Assembly (NCBI GenBank): GCA_000733355.1
Contig: JNVV01000031.1
Coordinates: forward strand, 378,962 to 442,961
DNA length: 64,000 nt
Reading direction: 5' to 3'
From: Falciphora oryzae
Taxonomy: Eukaryota > Ascomycota > Sordariomycetes > Magnaporthales > Magnaporthaceae
The notes beneath the pieces are model-generated. The model was not told the origin of the DNA. It worked only from the letters and a program-made list of their open reading frames with translations, and ran no database searches. Each line of letters starts with the position of its first letter. Position 1 is the stretch's first letter. Of this stretch, positions 44,571-54,914 are shown piece by piece. The translations under genes and the position numbers were made by a program.

Positions 44571-45488
44571 CCGCGCGACAGCAGACGAACGAGGGGTGTG
44601 GAGAGAGTCGAACGAGAAGGGCTCCGGGGCTCGGGCGCTGGATCACCGCATGGTGGATGGCCGCGATGGACGTTTACAGGCCTGCCGCGCCGATGTGCGT
44701 GGGCGACGCGAGGACAAATCCGGACATGGGGAATGAGGGCTCGAACGAAGGCTCGACGCTCGAGGGCGGGCACGTCGCGGGCGGCCTCGCCCCGATGGGG
44801 CGCCCTGCCACTTTGGTTGTCTTGGGCCGACGCAGCATTCGCACCTCAATCCATCAACCGAACCGAGTTGCATTTTCCTAGGCTCCTTCCAATCGCAAGC
44901 AGCCAGTCAGATCTGAGACTGAGCGATAAGGCGGGTCGTTCAGGGGCGCAACAGAGCGCAAGTGGGCCGAAGGGTATGGGGCCATGCAAGGTCCCTCGGG
45001 TAATTGGCCGACACGAGATGAAGCGCATGCATTTACCAGCGCTGCTTGGTGATGTCAAAAACAGGGCTGGGTGCCAAAAAGCACATCCACAATCAAGGCA
45101 ACTTTATCACCTTGGGGTAGGCATACATCATTATTTACTTATCCAAATCAACGGCACTGGATTCTGCTATGTTTTGCAGGTGCGCGAGCTACTCTAGGAT
45201 AAAGATACCATCTCAATCCGAGTGCCTCTGCAGCCGTGCAGTCACCCGAGCACTCCACTCGATTCATCGCTGATACCGAACGATGCTCTGTGAGCATAAT
45301 GATAACGAGAAGGATGGGTGAAAAGCTATCAATTCTGATGGTGAAGTCTAGCAGCAAAAGAGACAAGCAGGTTTCACGCCACCTGGAGTTTAATAAGAGA
45401 AAGAAAAAAGTCAGAAAAATCCACAAGCAGACAAAGTTTTCTCAAGAGCGCACTTTCCGACCCGCGCCTCCCCGGGCCTCCCTTCTCC
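44571..45488. other. Intergenic region
   Basis: About 920 bases. No supported gene; it includes the promoter of the lectin-like gene and the 3' flank of the first Cys/His paralog. Confidence 0.45.
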
Positions 45489-45907
45489 TCAGTTGCTGCG
45501 ACGGCGGGCGCGATCGTCCGGTCTTTTGCCCTTCTTGTCCTTAGGATACTCGGGCTCTCCCATCTCCTGGTCCTCCTTCTTTTTGCTGCCCTTCTTCGGG
45601 TTTCCCGTTTCGGAGCCGGCAGCGTTCCTCGCCGCCAAGACGCTCTCCCGTCGCTCCCGCTCCGCTCTTTTTCGCTCCGCCGTGCACTTTACGCATTGCT
45701 GGTATGCTGAGTGCACGGCGTCTGGGTGCTTCTCGCAAAGGGTCATGTGCCCTTTCTTGATGCAGACCTTGAGATCTCCCATCTTGCCACAGACGTCGCT
45801 AAGTGATCAACAGACATGCCTTGTCAGTCCATGCTCGCGGCATAAGCATCTGCCGTAGATGGGTATCTGTCCTACCAATGGTGCTTCTGGGCTTTGCTGG
45901 GCCTCAT
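45489..45907 (-). CDS. Small Cys/His-rich protein, paralog A
   Basis: Exons 45907-45876 and 45798-45489 give 113 residues (MRPSKAQKHHC...). The junction falls within the first metal-ligand-like Cys. The N-terminal 55 residues carry C-x2-C-x8-C-x4-H-x3-C-x2-H-x4-H-x5-C-x2-C, including CDVCGKMGDLKVC and HSAYQQCVKCTAERKR, likely a compact zinc-binding module. A charged Lys/Arg/Glu-rich tail with KKGSKKK and KDKKGKR follows and may direct nuclear or nucleic-acid binding. Paralog B lies about 750 bp upstream on the same strand with the same ligand spacing and intron position. No family name is recognised. Confidence 0.78.
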
Positions 45908-46657
45908 CTTGTGCTCGGCCGTGACGATGTCTTGCGAAAGCGGTAGGTCTGTCGGATTGTCCTGCAGTCCAAAGTCAATTATGAGCTTGAAGGACGCGCG
46001 AGATTCCATCAGATCAAGGAAACCAATTCCCTTGGAAAACGCATACCACGAAATGCAATTTACCACAAACCCAAATGGGAATTCAGTGGGAGGCCTGTGG
46101 AGGTCAAAAATGGAAGTTTCTCGGCGGCTGGCGCTAACGGGTAGAGGCATCCGTTTGTTTGTCGTAGGACAGAAAAGCCACGCCCGAAACTGGGAAAAGC
46201 GCCCAGGGCTTGCTTGCTCACCGTTTGCTTTTCGCCTCAGCACTCACTCCGGTGCATAGGTACCTAGGTAGGTACCTATTTTCGACAAACTCTCCGCTCA
46301 CCCTTTCCTCGCCCTTCTGATATCCAACTGCAATCTATATACCATCCGATAGCCCCGCGCCACGCGGTCTTTTGCGTTATTTCACTATAACGGGGAAGAG
46401 AATGATCTCAGAGGATCGTCGAGTGCGGACGGCGCTACCACAGAGCGCGAGGCATTGAAGGGGAGGAAAGAATCTCGTAGTTTAAACGTCGATAGCGTAT
46501 GTAGGAAGCTAATCAGTGGATTATCTGTGAAGCGCCTGGAATCTAGGTCATGCGAAGAAGCTCCTCGCGAAATGTTGTATATGATTTCCAGCCCTCGCCA
46601 TGATCCTCGTCCTGCAGCCTGTAAGGACTAATAGTGACGCCTAGGTGCCCAGGCATC

Positions 46658-47021
46658 TCACGCCTTCTTGCCCGTCTTGGCACCTTTCTTTTTGCCTCGC
46701 TTGCCCAGTTTCGCTTTCGTGGCCTCTGCCACTTGCCGGGTTGATCTGCTTTCTGCCTCTTTTCTTTTCCTCTCCGTCGTGCACTTGACACACTGTTGAT
46801 AGGCTGAGTGTGGCGTGTCGGGATGGTCTTTGCAGATCTTCAGATGCCCCTTACGAAGACAGGTTCTTTGACTTCCGGTCTTGCTGCAGATATCGCTGTG
46901 TTGAGCGTCAGTTTGTCGGCAGCCGCTTACTCACATCTGGACTGGATGATAACAATGCAGAGGATAGACGTAGTTACCACGAGTGCTTCAGAGATTTGTT
47001 TTTGCTGCCCTGTCCGGCCAT
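46658..47021 (-). CDS. Small Cys/His-rich protein, paralog B
   Basis: Exons 47021-46978 and 46895-46658 give 93 residues (MAGQGSKNKSLKHSC...). The ligand pattern C-x2-C-x8-C-x4-H-x3-C-x2-H-x4-H-x5-C-x2-C is identical in spacing to paralog A, with CDICSKTGSQRTC and HSAYQQCVKCTTERKR. The tail is again very basic (KLGKRGKKKGAKTGKKA). The intron is at the same codon and phase as in A, which shows tandem duplication of an intron-containing gene rather than retroposition. The modules are about half identical by eye, so the duplication is old. Confidence 0.78.
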
Positions 47022-48041
47022 CTTGCTTGTGCTTGTGTCCGTCGAAGTTTCCGTATCAAAATCGCATGGACACTTTGTGGGAAATAAGCGAGGGGATTCT
47101 TGTATGCGGGCTGTGGTGACGAACAGCCGAGACACTCGACCAAGGTAGCAAGTTTGATGGAAGCTAGAGTTAAGTTCTGCGATTACTCTATCCCAGAGAT
47201 TCTGTCTGGAATACCCCGGGTCGTTCAATCAGATGCATCCGGGGAGAGTCGCTGCGCTCATCGCTGGGAAGGGAACTGATGGTGACACGAACGCGTGGGG
47301 GAGTGGGGACAGAAGGGAAAAAATGAAAGCCTAGAGATTGTCTGATCAGACCAATGAAATTACCCAGGTATGGAAGAGACAGAGTCTTGTGTAGGCTTTC
47401 CAGGCGGTTGCAGTGAATTATTTAACCGACAATACTAGACGAAGGAGCAAAACCAAACGGCTAGATGGCAAGCAGTAGTAGAGAACGAGAAAGTCCTAGG
47501 AGAAGAATGAGATATATATATTAGAAGAACTGGGTTCCACACTTTTCAAGCGTGCCTTGAGCAGGTCCGTCATCCGATTATTGCGTGCTACAAATGTTTG
47601 ACAGTGGGCGAGTTGCGGGCAATGTACTAATATCGAGAGTTTGAAGATGTTTGAAGGGACAAGCGGGCAGATGAATGAAGGGACGTTCCGTCAGTACGAT
47701 TATTGAGTGAAAGTCATGCTGCAACAGTGAATACTATCTCAAGGTATAACCGAGTCATCAGATCTGTATCTTTGGTGTCCAAGCCAGGAGGCTATTTCTA
47801 GCATGTCCACTGTAATAATCTCCTCGCAGGAGACAAAACCGGCGTTTTGATATTGACTAGGAAAGGCCCATCTCGTCGAACAAATATGGCCGACGCGCAA
47901 CCTGAGCTTTTGGGGATGTGGACGTGGCCGGACAGAAATGAAAAATCCAAGTCTCTCCTCGGATGCCTGTAATAAAAAAAACATGGGATTGCGGGCAGGG
48001 ATGCCATTTGGCTATTTTTGACCTGTCAAGGACAATAATTA
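47022..48041. other. Intergenic region, relatively AT-rich
   Basis: About 1 kb with lower GC than the genes. Short ORFs without motifs. No complete element was found. Confidence 0.45.
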
Positions 48042-48290
48042 TGTTGGTAGGAGTATCTCTCCTGTAGGCTCAGAGATCTCCAAAAGGGATAGCAACGTCG
48101 TTGTGATCTATATAAGAAGTCTCTCTATTTTGCATAAGAAGGAAGGAATTTATCCATCCGAGAGGGATCAGGAGACGGCTATATATACACCGAGTAAAGA
48201 GCCGACTCCCTGCTCCATTCCTCCAGGTCCCTCCGAGCGCAGGCGCCGGATAACAAGGTCCAGCATACTATCGATTATCCAAAGTAAACA
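48042..48290 (+). mobile_element. Degenerate LTR remnant, TGTTGGTAGGAGT family
   Basis: It begins TGTTGGTAGGAGTATCTC, almost identical over 40 bases to the start of the solo LTR at 10729, and contains CTATATAAGAAG near 48108. The 3' end is approximate: ATTATCCAAAG near 48275-48285 may be the decayed terminus. No flanking 5-bp duplication was found. Confidence 0.6.
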
Positions 48291-48896
48291 AAAGTTGTTA
48301 GGGTGAAAAATGAATGTATGTTCATTGTTACATGCTATCGGTAACTGTTCTTTTAGCTGATCCTCTATGGATGCTCGTGATGTGAAAACAGAACCAGGCA
48401 TCTGGCGACTTCTTGTACGGTCACCGGTGGATCTTTATCACGATTACTCCTACTAACTGGAGTCACTATCCACTGAAAAAACCGTGTTTGGCCAGAGCTG
48501 GCACATCTCTGAGTTGTTGTCATACTTTTTAATGTTTCCAGGAAGGGGTTGAAGGCATACGTTACTTGGACATCTTTCGATGGCTTGTCTGGCTCCTACC
48601 AAATGATGTCGTTGTGGTGACCTTTCCAGGGTTAGGGACGGCACAGGTGACACATGTGATGGCATAGGGTGGCATCACAATGTCGGGAAGTCTTTTAAAC
48701 AAAGGAGCATATCGTATCTTGGGGTATATCCATATCGAGACCCCTCCGCCGTCAAGGCGGTCGGGATCGTGTCTAGAAGTACAAAAATCTTGAGTCAGGA
48801 ACAAAGGACGAGCTAGACCGCCATGCAAAACTCCATGAATCTTTCCTTGTCCCAAGACGAAAAGAAAGTCGACAAAGGAAATGGGAGGTAGTCTAT
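48291..48896. other. Intergenic region
   Basis: About 600 bases. A 112-codon minus-strand ORF (48900-48562) overlaps the stop codon of the reductase gene by four bases; it has no recognised motif and is not called. Confidence 0.4.
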
Positions 48897-50054
48897 TCAT
48901 GCATTAGCCCTGACCTGCATCATCGTCTCTTTAATCCTGACCGTCTTCCCCCTGGCGAGGGCGACCGCGGCCTTCTGCTGCATCCTCAAGTCGAGAAAGT
49001 GCGAGACCGTGCTGACGACCTGCTCCTCGAACGACGCGAACTTGAACCCAAACACCTCCTCCGTCAGCGACGCGTCCACGGGGAGCGGCGTCGTCTCGAC
49101 GTTGCCCTTGGCCACTAGCAGCCTGCTCTCGACGGCCTCGGGGAAGCGGCGGCGCGCAATCTCGCGCGCGTCGTTCCACGTCGTGGGGCGCGGGTCCGAC
49201 AGCACGTAGCTCCTGTTTCCCGGCACCCTGTCGCGCTCGAGCGCGATGACGTGGGCGGCCGCGACGTCGTCGACGTGCACCGTCGCGCCCGCGTAGGGCC
49301 CGAAGCGCTTGCCGAGCAGCATGGCCAGGACGACGGCGTTGGTGCCCCGAACGGCCTGCGCGGGCGTGGTGGCGGCGTCGTTGCGGCCTAGCACGAAAGA
49401 AGGGTGCAGGTAGACGACGTCAAAGGCCGGTCGCTCGCGCGCGACCCAGGCCTCGGCGCGCGCCAGCGACGCGACCTTGGAGGCGGCGTAGGCGGCGAAC
49501 TCGCTGGTGTAGGGCTCGTCGGGGAAGGGGACGCGGTCGCAGGGGCGGACGGGGGTTGTGTTCTCCGTCGCCGTCGTGCCCTCCATGCGGTCGACGGGCA
49601 CCAGCGAGACGATGGACGAGGTGATGACGACGCGGCGGACGGTGCCGGCGCGGTGGGCGGCCTCGAGCATGCTCAGGGTGCCGCGCACGGCCGGGCGGAT
49701 GAAGTACTCATTGTGGCGGGCCAGTGGCACCTCGTCCCCCGTGACCAGGGGGCTGGCGATGTGGATGACGAGGGTGGTGCCGCGGGCGGCCTCGTCGTAG
49801 GCGCCCGGGGCGGTGATGTCGGGCACCACCGTGAAGCTCAGCTGGCTGCGGCCGGTGATGGCCTCAATGTGGCTGTTGGCGGCGAGCGCCTGTTGTATCC
49901 TGGGGCGGGCGAGGATCTTTACTGCCTTGTCCTGGGAGCGGACGGCGGCGCGGACCATGTAGCCGGCGCGGAGGAGATGGAGCAGCGTCGCGGACCCGAC
50001 GTGGCCGGTGGCGCCGGTTATCAGGACCAGCTCGGACCTCGACGTGGAAAGCAT
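48897..50054 (-). CDS. NAD(P)-dependent extended SDR, dihydroflavonol-reductase-like
   Basis: A single exon of 385 residues. The N-terminal nucleotide-binding motif is LVLITGATGHVGSATLLHLL. The catalytic Ser lies in VVITSSIVSLVP and the YxxxK pair in FAAYAASKVASLARAE. The substrate side includes VYLHPSFVLGRN and HVDDVAAAHVIAL, typical of fungal ketone/aldehyde reductases related to yeast Gre2 and plant DFR. The C-terminal 30 residues (after VSTVSHFLDLRMQQ) form a basic extension slightly longer than usual. It probably reduces carbonyl compounds in the cytosol; the substrate is unknown. Confidence 0.92.
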   Translation of the reverse strand: MLSTSRSELVLITGATGHVGSATLLHLLRAGYMVRAAVRSQDKAVKILARPRIQQALAANSHIEAITGRSQLSFTVVPDITAPGAYDEAARGTTLVIHIASPLVTGDEVPLARHNEYFIRPAVRGTLSMLEAAHRAGTVRRVVITSSIVSLVPVDRMEGTTATENTTPVRPCDRVPFPDEPYTSEFAAYAASKVASLARAEAWVARERPAFDVVYLHPSFVLGRNDAATTPAQAVRGTNAVVLAMLLGKRFGPYAGATVHVDDVAAAHVIALERDRVPGNRSYVLSDPRPTTWNDAREIARRRFPEAVESRLLVAKGNVETTPLPVDASLTEEVFGFKFASFEEQVVSTVSHFLDLRMQQKAAVALARGKTVRIKETMMQVRANA

Positions 50055-52030
50055 GTCTGTGAGCGTGGGGGGATTGTTTCTTTAATATGACCCAGGGCCT
50101 GCCGGTAGGGCTGATCCTTGGCGGCGGCCGGAGCGGAGGGGGAAGTCCGGCGGAACGTGGGTGGCACGGGGGATCGGCGGTTGTATGTATGTATTATCGA
50201 TGGTAGTGGATCCGATCGGGTAGATGTCTGGGGTTCGGCCCGATGCCACGCTCGCTGGTTGTTCTTTGGTATTACCACAAAGATTTGGAAGAACGTAGGG
50301 AAGTGGATTTGGATGGAATTGTTTCTTGGGTTGCGAGAGAAGCTTTGATGGGGCGATGACCTGTATTTAGGTAGAGCGTGGTTCAGAGAGGGTGATCCGT
50401 CCCAAACGGCCGGTGGAGTGATGGTCAGGAGGAGAGGGCGGTCTTTATCTGGATCCAGGAGAACGCTGGCGGCAACACGCATTGAACCACACAGCCAATA
50501 ACCAGCGTCCCCGACCGTGGCAACAATATTGCAGGGCAGGCTCCGCGACGATCGAGCCCATCAGTCCCGCCATTCACGCGCACACAGGCAGGGAGAGGGA
50601 CGGGAGTGAGGAGGAGGAGGAGGAGGGGGGGCCTGGCCAACGCCATTGCCACCCCCTGCCGATGCGGCTAAAAAGGGGCGAAACATGCTATAGTAGGAAG
50701 GTATGTACAGGCACACACCACGATCAAGCGAGTGAATAGTCTGTTGTACACCGTATAGACCGACCCGCCCAGAGCCCAAAAAACACCGTGGAGGAAGCAA
50801 GCCCTCAAACGGGCGAGCAGGCGAATAGCATGTCCCGAAGGAATGGGTTTACGCGTTAGCGCGGTCTCGCCAAGTGAGCGCTGACTGCGCTGTGGCTGCG
50901 TGCCATCGGCTGGTCCTCGCCTTCTGAGTGGCTTCTTCCCTCCCTAGCCCTGCGCGCTAGTCGACGACTACTTTCCACGCGTAGTAATTTTTCCAGCTTT
51001 ATTCCTGGCCCCCCTCATCTCCTAGCCCCTATCTGGCGAAAGGACGTGGCGCCGCTCGCTTGTTCTTTCTTCCCATCGCAACGCAACGCAGCCCCCGCGG
51101 GCCGGGTCCCACGACTCAGTCACACACAGACACCCGCCGCCTCCTCACTTACTGTATGTAGCAGATACTCTGCAGATCGACCATGTACTCTGCATGCAGT
51201 CCCAACCGCCGCCCCCCTCCATCGCACGTGAGACGTTGGCTTGTGCAGTACCGGGCCTACTGCACCGCGTCTGGTCTGGCCAGGCGGGTTGACCATTGGT
51301 CGGCTCCCTCCATCTCTCCTTTGCTTCAGCTTTGCTGACCGGGCCCAGCCTGCTCTCCGCATTGGATGCGGCATTTCCTGCTGCAAACCGCACTGCACGA
51401 TAATCAAGACGGGTGGTCCCTGCTTGGTCTGGATTGCCGCTGGCTACTTGCTGCAGCTTTCCAGCTGAACAAGCAATAATTCGTCCCGTTTGTTTATGCT
51501 CATTTCCCATCTCCGTCCTCCATCCAAACCCTCAATCCAGGCCTCCTAGAATGGCTTCAGCTGCGATCTGACCATCGAAGGTGCCGCCTCCCCCACTCTG
51601 GCCTCAGCGCCTGGGAGAAACACGTGGGCTATAGGCGGTCGCAGGGGCTGTAAGCCCGTAAGTCCTCCGCGGGAAGCATGGGTGAAGGGCACGGGCTCCT
51701 GGAGTTTGCCGCTACCGCGGACGAAGTCGTCCCAGGTGGCCGGAACAGGTCCAGGCCTTTCAATAACGCAAGCCACATCATGCCGTCGTCACGACGTCTC
51801 CCCAGGACTCTCGCTTCTTGTTGCCCGGCCGAAAATGCTGGGACCCGACGGCATCACGGGTGCGTTCCGTGCCCGAGCGTGAGGACTGCCAGCGGTGAGG
51901 GAGTGGCGCGCAATACATTCCGCACCATATGTCTGTGATTTGCTTTCCTTTTCGGGCTTGCCTCGACTGGGATTGGGGTTCGAATGCCGGTTAGACTTTG
52001 GCACGCATGGCCTCCTGGTTGCTTCTGTCG

Positions 52031-52049
52031 TTTTTTTTTTTTTTTTTTT
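52031..52049 (+). repeat. Poly(T) tract, 19 T
   Basis: Uninterrupted run followed by further T-rich sequence to about 52095. Confidence 0.9.
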
Positions 52050-53652
52050 CTTTTTTATTCTTCTAATTTTTTCCCTACTTTTTTTTCTTCTCCCCTTTCT
52101 TTCCTACACTATCGAAGCCAAAAGAAGTAAAACCTTCCAGACTCAGGCTATTCTTGCGGGTTGGCGTGTGACGAACACACTCTGGAGAGCGTCGGGATTG
52201 GCTAACAGCACCAACGGCCCTAACTTGAAATCAAGCCTGGTTGCTAGGGTTGTCCTGGTGATGTGGCCAGTTTGCTCAGGGGGACGTGGTCATATGACGA
52301 GCCCCTTTACCCCTCCAACCAACCCGCGATCTACTCCTCGGATTCCATTGCGCGTCAACCTCTCTTTTTTTTTCCCTTGGCAACATAGGAGCCGCTCGCC
52401 TTGCGCAAGCGTCGCAAGAAGATAAATCCCCATTGGATATCAAGCTCAACGACGCCTCTAAGGCGGCAGAAGCTGCAAGCATTCGCGTAGGATATGACGA
52501 CACAGGACAGCGGCAGCCAAAGCCCCTCCTCGACCCCTCGCGCCCCACGATGGGGCCGAGATCACACGACGACCTCACGGGTTCGCCAACCCCTCTCCTC
52601 GGTGCCGAATCTTGACGCTCTTTTGGGCGTTCGCTGACGACGACCCCGCCGTGCCGATCTCCCATCCCCTATCACATCTATCCCCTACACATCACCAACT
52701 TGCTTCTGCTGCATTGCCGCCGTGGCGCAGGCGTACTTGTAGAGGCACAGCACCTTTCACCCCTCAGCATTCCACTTTGTACCATGCGCCCCCAAAGACA
52801 GTGCATGTTTCATGTCTCCGTCGAGGAAGGATGCCAAGCCGTTGGTCTTCGACCCAACGCGCAGAATGTCGGGTGCGAGGCGCAGTGCTAACGCCTGGAA
52901 GGGATTGGCGTCACTAGGCGCTCGAGCCTCCCCCTTGTGCGACTGACCTTGCCCCTCACCCGCTCGTTAGTCTGCCATGCAGTGAGGAGGCGAGGGGTTT
53001 TCCGAGAGCAAGATTGACAGCGGCACTTTGAACCTCGCATGGGTGCAAGATGATAAGCACTTAGGTAACAAGGGACCTTCGGTATATGATTTTCGCGCGT
53101 TGAGGCTACGACGCGAAAGAGGAACGTGGGAACCTAAAGGTCAACCGGGAGCGCGGCAATCACCGACGGGAAGGATTCCGATGGCAACCGAACCATGTAT
53201 AGTCGGTTTCGGGCTGTGGAAGGATCAACACGCCCGGAACCTTATTGCTTTGGACGAGCACAGGAGGAAACATTTGATGGATGGCTGGCACGGCTGGGCG
53301 GTAATGGGATAGCGTGTAGATTCCTTCCTAGATTTCGCCAAGTGCCCGCCTTGTTTTTTTCTGGGTTCCTTCATTTTTGCTTTGGCGCCAGCCAACCGCA
53401 CGAGCTTGCTTGCAGCTCCCGCCACACCCACTTTTGGCTGGCTCTGACGATGCTCGACTCCACGGTCCGGTGTTTCCTGCCTGCGCTTCCCTGCAACGGT
53501 CCGAGACAGCGGCCGGTGCAGAACGAATCAAAGCCGCATTGTGGACTCGCAAGTTGCAACCACCGACTCCCCGATCTGAAGTGCGAGTATGGCAGGGGGC
53601 GAGTTGGCTGTCGGCAGAACAAGCACCGATTCTCCGCTTGTGCTTGCCTATC

Positions 53653-53679
53653 TTTTTTTTTTTTTTTTTTTTTTTTTTT
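53653..53679 (+). repeat. Poly(T) tract, 27 T
   Basis: Longest homopolymer in the window. Confidence 0.9.
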
Positions 53680-54914
53680 CGTTTACCGTCGCGTCCCTCC
53701 AAAAGAGGCAGGTGATGTGTACCCTACAGGGTGCAGTTTGCAGATTCGACTCATGCACAAGGTTGGGACTGTGAGCCACCGTGCTCGCCTGGAGTATACG
53801 CAGGTGCCAAGATCGAACATTGAGGCTTTTCGGGCCTATTGGGGTTGCAGTGAAATGAATATGCATGCCTACGCAACAGAATGGGGCGCTATGATCCAAG
53901 GCATCAGGTTTCAATGTGGAGCGCGGAGGAGCTTCGTTGCCGAAGCGCACAGCAGGCCAGCAAAGCACCGGCGGTATCATGTTAGAATACGTCTCATCTC
54001 CGTGAGACCCGGCTCCGCACTGGGTTCGGAGCGGGCCAGGATGACAGCCGGAAGGATCCGTTGTTACCCTGGGCACACCGAGCGGTGAGATACCTTGATC
54101 TGGGGTTTAGCTTTGATGCATTCACCTAATTGCTTCACGCGAAATGGTGAACTGAGAGTGCTGCGGTCAGGGCGGTCGACGAGATATCATTCGCAAGGGG
54201 ACTGGTAGCACCATCATGCCAACCCAACCTGTGCCGCCTGCCCAAGCGAATTCCCGCCCACTGAACTGTGCTCGAGTGGAGAACAAGACCATGAAGTGGA
54301 TACGCACGTGATCTCAACGGCTGGCAGTGCGGAGTCGGGGCCGGTCGGGCCCGAGGAGGAGTGGGCTCCATGAACAAGAAGAAAAAAGCAGGAAAAAAAA
54401 AAGACACGAATTGCCGGCCGGGGCGTGCAACGAAATGCGACTCGACATCCATCCCGATACAACCCATGTTCGAAAGTACCCGGGTGCCTAGTAGCTCAGC
54501 AACACCATGGTACCTGCTCATGCGGGTCGGTGGCTTTAGACCGGACCTTCGGCCTACCTACCCAGGAGCACTTCGGCCAAGGGCGACTTGAGCATGGCGG
54601 GTGCCAGCGTCGTCTGCCGCGTCTGCCGCCCCCGGCCCCGGCCCCTGTGGAGCTCCCATATCGGCCCGCGCTGCGCCCTGGAAGCTCACGTGGGCTCCCG
54701 GACGGGTTTGCCCGGACAGCGCTCCGCGTCGTCTCGGGCAGCGGCGTCTCCGGATCGTCCTCGGTCCTCTGTCGCGTCGAAAGCGAAAACGGGGAGATCC
54801 GTTCCGAGGGCTCGTGGGGCCTCTCCGGCGGCCTCGCGCGGAAGACGAGCTTCGTTGACACGTGAGGCGCGTCTAAATCCACCTCAGCCTGAGGGCATTC
54901 CCATACATGCACGC

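Larger units (their letters stand above)
50055..54914. other. 4.9-kb gene-poor region with poly(T) tracts
   Basis: No ORF here has recognisable motifs or a consistent splice model. Runs of 19 T (52031-52049) and 27 T (53653-53679) are the main landmarks. A CCT/CTC-type purine-pyrimidine stretch lies near 50608-50630. Overlapping ORFs near 54425-54865 reflect GC-rich sequence open in several frames. A small or non-coding gene could be missed. Confidence 0.5.

Noticed and set aside
48562..48900. 112-codon minus-strand ORF overlapping the reductase stop
   Set aside because: A four-base overlap in one transcript would be unusual in a fungus, and no motif supports it.
50600..50640. Purine-rich GAGGAG run as a possible regulatory repeat
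   Set aside because: Short and imperfect, with no gene close enough to give it a role.
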